Below are positions 1-11,800 of a DNA stretch of 64,000 nucleotides, one piece after another; position 1 is the stretch's first letter; each line of letters starts with the position of its first letter. The translations under genes and the position numbers were made by a program. The notes under the pieces are model-generated. The model had not been told where the DNA came from. It saw nothing but the letters and a program-made list of their open reading frames with translations, and did not search any database. Origin of the DNA: Symsagittifera roscoffensis (lineage: Eukaryota > Xenacoelomorpha > Acoela > Convolutidae); assembly GCF_963678635.1 (NCBI RefSeq), contig NC_087070.1, positions 32,569,481 to 32,633,480 of the forward strand, in the 5' to 3' direction.

Positions 1-1262
1 CAACTAACTCATCCTAATAATAATCGCTACAACATTGAAAGTTCTGCCCATAAAAACGTATTAGTTTTTCAATAAATGTCAACAAATCTATTCTCTTAGA
101 GGAAATGTTTCAAAAAATTGCAACTTTTGTTTAAGTTGGATTTTCTGACAAAAAAGCACTCTTGAGCAATATTTCAAAAAAAAGAAGACTTGTTAGCCAT
201 GAAATTGAGTACAAAATGGTAAAATTTTGTCAAACTATGAAAGACACCTAATAACAATTCTTTTTCAAATATTAGCGCAAATTCCCGATAGATCAACCAA
301 TTGAATTTACTTTATAATTAACTGAGCCGCTTTCAACTACTTTTTACTGATGAGAAAATTATATCGAAAGGAGCTTCTTACATAGCACAACAAAATTTTA
401 ACAGGTTAAAACTTTCCAAACTCTCTCTAAGAGAATATAGATTTGATTGATAGCCAAGAAAAAAAATCATTTTTATTAGGTAAAAATCAAAATCTATGGC
501 TCAAAACAAAGTTCATATGTTTACTCTAATTTTTGAACGTTTTTTTCTTCCAAAGTTTTGTTGAGCTATCTAAGAGGCTTCTTTTGAATAAAACTTCTCA
601 TCAATAATTTTTTTAGTTTTTGCGTAATTCTTGATTCAAAAAAGGCAAAGTGACGAATTTTCGGAGTGAAACTTCGGTTTAAAAATTCTGGAATTGCACA
701 ACTTTAATTCTGGTGAAATTCTATGCAATTTTTGTTCCTATCCTTTTTGTCTAATTCTAGGCCAATTTGAGAAAAACCCGTTAGAAATTTTGAATTTTGG
801 TAATACTGACATTTCTAATACTGGTATTACCGACTAGCTGATAAAAGCTGATCTTTTTTGATTTTTCTGCTCTTAGACTCTTTCTGCTCTCAGACCAACC
901 TGCTTATTGTTCCGCCCCTAGTACCAAAATATCCGCATATTTGAGCAGCCAAAAATTAAAATGCGACAAACATTGATTCATGCGCACTTTATTAAGCATA
1001 ACGGAGCGAAGCAGAGCAAGCGGTCGCTACTTGTCAATGTTGCTTGATTTTGATTTTTTTTCTACCGTATTTCACTTATGTCAATGTAAATCACTGGCAA
1101 GATAACCTGGAAGAAAAATTTGCACCAAAAAAGCTTGACTTAGTTGTAGTTAATTTGTAATATATATCTTTAAATGCTACTAAGGTTTTATGCCGTTTTC
1201 TTTTTTTGATGTTTTTTCTGAGTAAATACACTAAGTAAATTTTGCCAAAAATTTAACAAAAA

Positions 1263-1412
1263 TAGCGGAATTGGAATTTTTGAACGTCTTTTAACTTACT
1301 GCTAAACTTACTGTTCCACAAGTCGGAAATTTTTCAAATTTAGCGGAACTGGAAATTTCGAACGACCTTAAATTAACTGCTAAATTTACTGTTCCGCAAG
1401 TCAAAAAAATTT
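1263..1412. repeat. Two-copy tandem repeat, period about 78 bp
   Basis: The motif TAGCGGAA(T/C)TGGAA is at 1263 and again at 1341. It is followed in both copies by GAACG, then ACTGCTAAA(C/T)TTACTGTTCC(A/G)CAAGTC. The copies differ at scattered positions, so the duplication is old. Confidence 0.7.
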
Positions 1413-1824
1413 GAAATTTGTACTACTAAAGTTTTGTCAAAATTGGGAAAAATTCAATTCGAACTTTTTAGGACAAAACAGACCGGGCACACATACTCTC
1501 TTTTTTTCTAAATACTTGGAGCAAAAACAGGAATGGAATACAACGAGCCATGTTTTCTTGAATTTTGTTTTTGGTTTTCTGCATTTCTCTCAAACCATCT
1601 CTTTTTTTGTTCCAATTTGAAAGTGACTGAATATTGTGCTCTGAGTGTATTTTTCTCCAGACAAAGTTTGGCTCTTCGTCTGACCAATTTTTGACAAAAA
1701 TGGAAAATGGAAAAAAAACAGGCATAAGTTTCATCACTTTAATAAAAGTCAAAAATAACTTCAAGTCTAAAATAACTTCAAAATAACTAAAAGTCAAGAG
1801 ACAATGCTAGGTTGTCGTAATTTT

Positions 1825-1850
1825 AAGGGTTTTGCCTTGTTTTGAGCAGT
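1825..1850 (+). repeat. Fragment of small hairpin element
   Basis: AAGGGTTTTGCCTT followed by GAGCAGTC matches the right half (hairpin plus terminal AGCAGT) of the small hairpin family seen in fuller form at 12265-12326. The left half is not recognisable. Confidence 0.4.
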
Positions 1851-2522
1851 CTCGTCTGGTCTTGTTTGTTCACCTGTCCCGTTTTACCCATTTTTACAAC
1901 TTTTATTTTCTTCGCTTATTTTTGGTTGAAAGCCGTGATCTCTTTAAGTAGTTTCACCTCCTTTTGCAAAAGGGGGCAGATTCGTTACTAGATAAAAAAC
2001 TCTCATTTGCTTAAGCGTTGAATTAGTTCTCTATAGAGTTGGCAATTCGTTACTAGGTATCAAAAGGGGATTAGTTAAAAAGATCCGAAATGCGTTCACA
2101 GTTGAACTGCATGCATGGGTCATTCATACACAACATTTTAAGACACATTTGAAAGTTAAAGGATCATTACATGACTGACTAATTTGCACTGACTAATTTT
2201 TACGGGTCACACTGAACTCTGAAACCATTTTCTTCCTCAAGGCCAAAGTTCAACTGAAAGCAAATGAACAGATTAGAATAACAATGTCATTCAGCTCCTG
2301 TTCCACTTTGGGTGGTCGAGTTTATATAGGATTTCTTCAAAAGTCGAGCGAAAGAAGTATCTTTTTCTCGCGTGTATCAAGAACAGTCAGATACGTTAAT
2401 AAGTTCAATTTGAAAGTGATATCACATTGGATAGCTTGGGCTAACCTTGGACATGGAACCAAATAAGATTTTAAAGCAATTGAAAACATTCGGCATAGTT
2501 TAACTAAATTTGTGATTTTTAG

Positions 2523-2895
2523 GCTATCATTCAGTATCAGGGATCAGTCGCCGACATCCAGATACCTAGCGACTCCCAAGTCAAAGTTCTAACATGGGCT
2601 CAAATGCTCGAACAGTACGCTTCCGAATACAGTCCCAAACCGGAAAAGGTCCTGGAACGCGAGGCTGCGGTTTCACCTTACCGATGCTGCACTTTGGTTT
2701 ACACTTCTGGCACTACAGGGAACCCTAAAGGGGCAATTCTGACTCATACGAATTACATTTCGATGTTGAATGCTGTGATGTTGTCGGGGAAGCAGTGCTG
2801 GTTGAAGAACGAGGACTTGAAGATCATCACATACCTGCCGCTGAGTCATATAATGGCACAAGTGACAGATATAGGCACCACGTTCAGCCTCGGAG
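2523..2895 (+). CDS. ACSBG: ACSBG exon (first in window): adenylation core start and P-loop
   Basis: The acceptor TTTTTAG ends at 2522 and the exon opens in phase 0 with Ala-Ile-Ile-Gln-Tyr, the family's AI(V/I)QY strand. It carries Trp-Ala-Gln, the ATP-binding YTSGTTGNPKG at 2700-2732 and YLPLSHI. The donor G|GTAGTA follows Leu-Gly-Gly and leaves one base for the next codon. Confidence 0.93.
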
Positions 2896-5800
2896 GTAGT
2901 AGCACAGACAACTCTGTAACTTTTGAAAAGATTCGAACTGAGAAAACCTAAGGGCAACGAAGTGACTCAGACTAGATAGTGACCCGGGGAGGAAAAAAAG
3001 CCCGGGCCGAACTTTTAAGGTCAACCGAATGCTTTTTCTGAGCTCCCCTGAAACCCTGCCAAGTTAAGCGAGCATTCCATTGAAAAGCTTAGCCAACTAA
3101 ATTTGTGATTTTGCCGTTTTGGCCCTTTTTGAAAACTTTTGTCAAAAAAAAAATGTTTTTTTTTCGGAGCGCGCCCCCTCTTACGGTGAGAATAGCAGTA
3201 ACAAGCACGAAAATAAATACTGCTTGCTAAATATTTTCATGTTTTTCACATAATTTTGGTAAGTTTTTGAACCGAATTCGTTACAACCTAACTATTTCTG
3301 CATAAAAAGCTTAACCTGATGATTTTTTTTTTTGAGGAACCTGCATCTTCGCGAAGCCAGACGCCCTAAAAGGATCCCTGGCAACCACGATTGCCGATCA
3401 CCGTCCCAGTGTCCTCATAGGAGTCCCGAGGGTCTATGAGAAGATCCAAGCAGGAGTGGAGCAGACGCTCATGAAGCAGTACGGACTAGTGCGATGGTAA
3501 GGGGAAGTTTAAAAAACCCAATATCACCTTAGAATACAAACAGGCTGGGAATAGTCTGATTTCCTACATAATGTACACCACAACTCCTGTACCAGCAAAT
3601 TTACCATTAAAAATTAATTACCTTTAAAATTTTCCACCTTAAAAATCCGATTCGGAACTCTTCGCTAGGTCGATCCGGAAGTGTCTGGACCGGATGCTGG
3701 TTGCAAACGAGTGTGCGATGAACGGACTGCCAGAGCCATGGGGAACATACACTTCGAGGTCTGTGATCACCTCATTGAAGAAGAAGATAGGACTCGACGG
3801 GGTCGTGTACTCCATCTCTGGAGGAGCTCCATTACTGGAAGACACCCAGAGGTTCTGGCTCAAGCTAGACATGCCTATTTGCCAAGGTTATATTCGAACA
3901 CATTTATCAGTTGTCATAACTTTGCGCACTCACATGACATTTTAACCAGTGATGTGAACGGATATTTCCTTCAATAGACACTCCAAGCTTCAAAAAAAGT
4001 TTGCGCTACTTCCTAAGCATTTTCAGTCAGTTCATTTTTAGAAAATCTCGATGAAGTTCACCTTTAGAAAAAAATACTATAAGAAAAAAACCAATTTTCT
4101 CTTCTGTTCAGGTTATGGTCTGTCAGAAGTGTCTGGCGCCCATACTGCCCAGTATCCGATCATGTGTCAGGAAGACTTAGCCGAGTTCGAAGTCGGATCT
4201 GCAGGTACCTTTTAAACATCCTTCCAGTCTAATCAGACTTCAAAGATTTGAAGACAATAGTTTTATACAATGACGGATAAAAGATTTTCGCAAAATAAGA
4301 TAGCTTTAAAAAAATCGAAAAAATCTTGAGCTGACCAAATGTGGTCTGCCTATATTGGAGTTAAAATTGATTGTATTGTTTGTGACCTTATGACCTTAAT
4401 TTTTTGGATAAGTTGTATGACCTTAATTTTTTGGAACCCTCCCAATTGCTTTTTTTCTGAAATTTTCCTGTACCGCGATTTTGCCTCGTCATATATATAG
4501 TCTTAAGTTGAGTTTAAAACGCCCCCTCTGTCAAAAAAAAACTTGCCCGTTGGCCTATGATTTCTAGTAATTTCATTTACACTCGCACTTCTAAAATGTT
4601 AATTTTTATGCCATTCTTATTGTGAATAGGTAAACCACTGGACCCTCACTACAAAGTGAAGATAGATCCAGAGACGGAAGAAGTTCTGCTGGCCGGTCAG
4701 AATGTGTTCAGTGGATATCTCAACAGGGAGGATGCCACGAAGGCTTGTCTGGCCGAAACTGACGGCGAAGTACGTTTGTTGCCTCTCATTTTCTCTTACT
4801 CCAAAGCTTAGTTTTTTGGAAACCATCTGATGAGAACACCAACCAATTATATTTATCTACCTGTGGCTGAACTTTCAAAAATAAATAAAATGAACTTAAA
4901 AAAGTTCACGTTCATTTCAACTGTGGATCGACCGTCTTTCATTTTATGCATAATCAAGAATGTGCGTATAAGGGCTTGTTAGATAATTTGATACAAAATG
5001 CGTAACTGTTGGCGCCGATGGCAACTTCAGAGGATGACAAGTTAAAGAGAATTGGAAAGCTTTTTTTTTGTATTGAAAATGTTTGCAGTTTGAGCTATAT
5101 TTTTTCATTTCTAAAAAATGATATCCTCAATTGTGGATCAACCGTAAAATGCACCCCCCCCATAAAAAAACAATTTTGGGGAAACAAAATATGGATTTTA
5201 CAGGAAATACCTTTAATTATAGCCCAGATTTATACTAAATTCTTAGATGTATTAGTTTTACAAGAGAAAATTGATTGAAAACACAATAATTTAGGTGAAT
5301 AACAGCATTCAAATGCAATACCGCTGAAAATTGTGAAAACCAATTGTATTTGTGCGTTATTAGCAGTGCGACAACACGGTGGAATCCCTCATACGCGAAG
5401 GACTGAATGCGCGAAGAAAAAAATCAGCCAATCAGATTTCAGTAATCTAAAACTTGTAAATAAAGTAAACATTTCCAGGGACTGAATATTGATATTGGCC
5501 AAATAAAAAACGGTAGAAATATGCGAATTTCTGGAACAAATTTGTTTTTCAAGGGTTTCGTTATGAAAGAAGCAAAATATTGTTTCATTTAATTGAATGG
5601 CAATTGCTTTTCAAAAAGTGACTTTCGGCTAATTTTGTTTTCGATCTTTCGCTCACGAGTTTTTTCGCTCATTCGGTCCTTCGCGCATGAGAATCGCGTC
5701 CCGACAACACTTGTCCAAAATATCCCATTTACGAGCACTATTTTTTTGAAATGTCAACCTGATATTTTCTATTGAATGAAAGCTTGTTGGCGCGCAGCCA

Positions 5801-8800
5801 AGAGAAATCAAAGCTTCCCGCACTGACAGAAATGGTTTCCGGTCAATTTAAGTTGATTTAAAATTGATTTAAAATTGATCCAAATCGATTAACCATGTAC
5901 ATTTGACGAGTTAAATGGACTTTAAATCAATTTAAATCGATCTTTTTCAACATTTTAAATCGATAAAAGTGTCTAAAAAATCAATTTAAATCGATTTCGA
6001 TGGATTTTCCGACTCACTAAAATCCATCCAAATCTCACTTAAATCCATCAGAATCTCACTTAAATCCATTTTAAAACGATTTAATACGGCGAAAAAAATA
6101 TACCCTTTAAAACAATTGTTGGATTTTTTTATTCTCGATTTTTTAAAAATAAACACTCGTGCCAGATATTATAGAATTCAATAAAATGATCCAGATAAAT
6201 CAGGTTTTAAAGCAAAAATTTGCAATAAAATCATAGAAAACCATTGTAAATCAGATAATGGGCAAAATTTTGTAACAAACCAGAAAAGGGTCAGGTAAAA
6301 TCAAATTGCGATCTCAATAATATGCAAAAAAATCATAGAAAGTTATGAAAATAAATCAGATTTTAAGCAACAACTTATGAAACGTATCAAGAAAAGGGTC
6401 AAAATAGATCAGATTTTGAACTCAATATATGCAAAAAAATCAAAGAATTTTATCGATATTCGAATGATATCTCGAGCACGTTCGAAATATACCTCGCTTG
6501 GGTCGAGCAAAATTGGACACTTTTTTCGAGTGATATGGTGAAAACAATTCTTTCCTGGGTCGAGCATGGTGAAGCACATTGTTTTAGGCCGGAAAAGTTG
6601 AATTATATCCAAACGGTTGAAATTTGGCGGAGATTGTCGCAACATAAAGTGAGCACATCAACCCGGGGGGCACGAATCATATTTCTGCTATCAAACTTTT
6701 CCTGGAGAAATTTAAATCGAGCTTAAAAATTGCTTGTTTTTTTCGAAATTAAGAACATTGAGAATGAACTGAAACCAAAAAAAATGCATGATCTATTCAG
6801 TTATGACCGATTTGTCAAAAATTTCGAATATCAACCAAATATGAGTCCTAAAAACTTGGAACTTGCTTTGTTCAGTACTCCTAAAAGTTTTAATTCAACA
6901 TCGACAAAAACGTAACTAAAACAAGGATAGCCGGTTGCAGTGCAAGTAGCACTAAATGTTCCGACCAAAATCTCAGAAATTTTTTCTTCAAGTTAGTGTG
7001 TTTTCTTTTCAGTCGTGTAATGATAGAGCTATATAATGGCGTAGTAATTTAATGAATTGAAGTTAATTGACTACAATTGAATTCAAAAAATAAAAAAAAG
7101 TGATAAAAATTTTTATAAATTTTTCATGCTTTACTTTCAATCATTGTCGAACGTTTTTTTTGCCAGAGAAGCGCTAACTAAGGCTTTCAAAACAAAACGA
7201 AATTTTTTTAAATTAAAGTCAAGTAAATTTTAGCCTAACTTGGTATTTTTACAGAAGGAACGTTACTCGATCGCTTTACTCGCTCGAAAACAGACAAATT
7301 ACCAAAAATTTTAAGCCTGTTTTTCTCGATACTGGGACAATTTCTTGAAAATTTTAAATTTCGTTTGAATCACAACTGAAAATGCATCAACATGATATAT
7401 CACTCAACCCAGCAGGATGATTATTTGTGAAGTCTGCTTTTGCGTGAAAACAAAAACTATAATTCAATTGAATACAAATTTACTCCCCATTTTTGATGGT
7501 TGGATGAACAAGAATAGCCTAATTTTGTACAAGTAGCACAGAATTATCTGACCATAGTCATAAAAAAAAGCAAAATAATTTTTAAATAAATTCGATTTTG
7601 ATGAAAATGTCTCAACGAAAATTTTCAAACGTTTCCGACTTTGATAGTGATAATAATCTTGATGTTTGTTCTGAAAAATAAATGTTTTTTTTATTTCTTT
7701 TGCAGACAATTTTTTGATTTGTTTGAAAATTGTTGTTGCCAAAAGGGGGCTGAAAATTTTTTTAACAGAAAAACTAAAGCTTTCAAAACAAATTTTTATT
7801 AAAAGTAAAAAAAAAACTTTTTTTTTTGCGGACACTTCGAAACAAATTTTCCTTTAGGTAAAATTAAAATTTTCATTTTTCAGACACTTACTAATAATTG
7901 CGACTATCATTCTACGATGATCGCTTTCAGCGCTCAAATAAGACATACGAAAAACAAGGAATTTCAAACCCTTGTTTCGAAACTGGGAAATTTGTTCGCA
8001 ACTTTTTTAACGGTTCAAATCACGACTGAAAGACCTTTAACGTGATCTATCACTCAAACCATTCAGATGATTTTTTGTGGTACCTAACTTTGCGTGGAAA
8101 ACAAAAAAAGTAAAACCCACCGAAACACAATGGTCGGAACACAATAAGGTTTGAGATTTTAGCAACAAAAAATCACACAATAACTATTAGTGGTTAAATT
8201 AGATTTTCTTGAGAGTTTTTGTTCCGACCCTTGAAAATGAAGAGTAACTTTGTATTCGGGTCTATTTTAGTTTTTTTTCCACGCAAAATCAAGTACCACA
8301 AATAGTAATAGACGTGGGTTGAAAGATTTATCATAATAAAGCACTTACAATCGTAATTTGGTCAACATTTAGAAAATTCAAAAAAGTTTTCCCAGTGTCG
8401 AGAAAATGAGGTTTGAAAATTTTGACTTTTCGTTTCATTTCGAGCAAATAAAGCGAGCGTCAGTTTTAATTTAATTGCTTAAAAATTTACAATAGCTTAA
8501 TTTGAAACGTACAATTTTAGTTTTATTCGATTAACATTAGTTGGTTTTGAATATTTTAGCGCCTTTTTGGAATCATATTTCTCAAAAATTCAAAAAACTG
8601 CAACACACCTGAAAAATTTTCAATTTTTAATAAAAATTTTTTTCGTTTTTCTAGTGGTTTTTCTATAAAAATTGTTTTCCAATTTGCTTAGTTTACTATA
8701 CTTGTCGCATATACCTAATCCCCAGTTTTTTTCAGCTCCTTTTATTGCACCACGCCAAAAAAAACGACAATAACTTGAAAAAACTTTGTTGCGTTTCTTT

Positions 8801-11800
8801 AAGACTATGGTCGCAACATTCTGTGCTACTTGAACAGTAACCGGCTATCCTTTTTTTCTTTTGCTTTGTTTTCCACGCAAAATAAGTTACCACAAAAAGT
8901 TATCGGACTGGAAAGAGTCAAAGAAGATGCAAAGAGTTTCCAAGCTATTTTTTATTAATGAATGCTGAATCAAATATTGGAAATTGCTTTGATAGCTTTT
9001 TTGGTTTACTCGGTTATTCAGTCTTTTGGTTCCCATCACCTGGATGAGAAGGAAGTACAGCATAGGTTCTGTGTTTTTTCAGCGGCTTTTCGATTTTGAC
9101 TTCCTCATAGAAAGTTCATAAGGGGTCAAGTGTGTTATCATACTAAAGCACCTTTCATTTGTATTCGAAGTGTTGTCTCAATATCGAAAACAAATAGTCT
9201 GTTTTTTTTTTGTTTTTTAGTCCCGTATTGTAAATTAGATAGAGGCTGACATGAATTTGATTAAAAGTGAACTATACCGCAATTTTAAGCTTATGTCAGC
9301 TGTAAATCATCATTATTTGAGCATTTTCTGAACTTTATGTAATCGCCTTTTTGAGAAAACAAAACAAAACAAAGTAAATTCTAGACAAACAAATTAGGAA
9401 ACTTGACTTCTTTTAAAATTTAATTTTCTTCGATTTAAGATTTGGTTGTGGTTTTTGATTTTTCCATCAGTCTGGTGGGAACATTCAGCAGCCAATTATC
9501 CTTTGTCAAATCTAGTTTGTACAAAAGTTTGTTCTTTTTCAGATCTTCTTCAAGACAGGAGATATGGGGAGGCTGAGCGAGAAGGGACAACTGTACATCA
9601 CAGGGCGACTGAAGGAACTCATCATCACAGCTGGGGGTGAGAATGTACCACCTGTGCCCATTGAAGAGGCTATCAAGGCCAACTGCGAAGACCTCATCAG
9701 CAATGTACTGGTTGTGGGGGACAGGAGGAAATTTCTAGCATGCTTCATAACTCTCAAGGTATAAATATATACTTAACGAATTTAATAATCGAAATAACCG
9801 ATACTTATTTATCAGTTTTTCCAGTCTGAAAAAACCTTCCGTATTTTTTTATATAAAATTTGTAAACACGACTAAGAGAACTTGAAAATTATATCTCAAT
9901 CAGGGGCGGATCTAGGATTTTTTCGAGGTGGGGCGGATTTTCAACAAAATTTCGAAAATTTTCGAAAAAAATTGTCGACTTTTTTTTTTAGGTCGACCAA
10001 ATTGATTTTTTTCCCTAAGCACTGTTTAAACCCTGTTTTGGCCAAACTTTCTGCAAAACTTTGAAAAAACAGTCAGAAAAGCCGTTTTCGGGCAATTTTT
10101 GAAAAATTTTGACAAAAAAATCGCGTTTTTTTGGCGCGCGCTCCCCCTCAAAGTTAGTATATATTGGCGCCAAAGGCGCCTTTAGAAAAACTTTAGGGTC
10201 GGTCGAACAAAAACAGATTTCTTAAAAAGTACCAAAGGGGGGGACCCTTTGGGTCGGCAAGGGGTCGAATCCCTGAGGGGGGGCGTCCGCCCCCCCTAAA
10301 TCCGCCCCTAATCTCAATTGTTGCGCCGTAAGTTTTCTTCGAGATACTCAAAATTGTCGGAGAAAAGCAACCCTGCACCCAGGAAATCGCTCACTCTGAT
10401 TTGCTCACAAGGGTTGCACCATAGGATTTTGCCTACAAGTGTTTATGTCTTTTATAACTGCTATGCCTTTTGCGCCTTTTATAACTGCGACTGTTAAACA
10501 ATTGTATAGAATGAAGAACGTTTCAGATAACCTTTTCATGCAAATAACCGAGTTTAATAATAACTAATTGAGCCAGGGGCGGATCTAGGATTTTCTCGAG
10601 AGGGGCGGATTTTCAAAATATCCAAAAATTTTGTCGGCATTTTTTTAGGTCGTCCAAATTGATTTTCCGAGCTCTCCCAATGCACTAAAAAGACCCTGTT
10701 GTGACCCAAATGTTTGTGCCGCCGGCAAAATTTTTTTAAAATAGGCCAAAAAAACGCGTATTTTTTGTGCGCGCTCCCCTCTCAAAATTAGTGTTTATTG
10801 GCGCCAAAGGCACCTTTAAAAAACTTTAGGGTCCGTCAGCCAAATATGGTTATCTCAAAAAAAACAAAAGGGACCAATAAAACATTTTCATACGGACTTC
10901 GCAGATCCTAAAATAAATTTCATCCTCACTTTTGTATATTTTTATAAGGTTTATACACATCATATTCACTTTTTCTCGACTATCAAATTTAGAGAAAACT
11001 GGAAAAAAATTAATACGTAAGCTTTTCAAATGATTTTTTGCGATGGTCTGTGGGATTGAGAAACTATGAGAATAACTAACATGTAAGTTTCCATTGTCAA
11101 ATTGAACTGTTTCAAATATAACAATTTTCAAATATAGACATTTGCCTAACAAAATTGGGCCACATTTGAATAATCAAAATTACATTTGAAGAGTTATTGC
11201 TTGAATTTATTTTTCATTAGCACGGAAACGCTTATATTAGCTAAACATAGAAGAAATTCCTGAAAATTTAAAATTTTACTGATGATGATTTTTAAAAATT
11301 TACTTATTATGTTCAAAAATTTGCTAGAAATTCGAAACAAAAAGAATAATTAATTTGAATCAAACTTCTTAAATTTTGATGAACTTCACTAGCTGACAAA
11401 AAAATCTAAATACTTTTATGTAAATTGACTTTTTAGGCAATATGATCCGTTTTTTTTCCTACCGTAAAAATCCGCTTAATTCTACTCTGATTCAATGCAC
11501 GCATCTAAGTGAACTACGGTAAAACGATTTTCATAGAGTATTTATCTGTATAATGATCGATAGGAATATATTTCTATCCAATTTGTCAGAGTGGATAGAA
11601 AAGACAACAAATTTTTTTGTTTTCAATCTTTCAAATTATGTTAGAGATTTTATTAGCATAAAAAGGTGATGCTTTCTCAAATGTTGATGCTAAAAAAATT
11701 ACAAACAAAATGCTTAAGAAACGCAAAGTTTTTCTTTTTTGTCTCTTGGTTGTCTCATCTATCTGACCACACTGTTGAAAAAAATTCTATAGATACAAAA

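Larger units (their letters stand above)
1..2522. other. Spacer, probably intron of the acyl-CoA synthetase gene
   Basis: No exon could be recognised here. The first synthetase exon downstream starts in phase 0 at about one third of the usual protein length, so N-terminal exons must lie upstream. I looked for the expected codons of the preceding part of the domain and did not find them, so this stretch is most simply one large intron. It is A/T-rich and holds a two-copy 78-bp tandem repeat near 1263-1412 and a fragment of a small hairpin element near 1825-1850. Confidence 0.5.
4770..9542. other. Long ACSBG intron filled with repeats
   Basis: No coding signal that continues the protein is seen here. 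The flanking exons join perfectly across it (TDGE to IFFKTGDMG). It contains an A/T-rich block built of TTTAAATCGAT-like words (about 5830-6075), a 109-bp tandem repeat (about 6185-6450) and a 1.93-kb foldback-like element (6923-8852). Confidence 0.75.

Noticed and set aside
2284-2466. 60-codon frame just upstream of the first ACSBG exon, considered as an N-terminal exon
   Set aside because: Its translation does not resemble the expected region of the synthetase and no suitable donor follows it.
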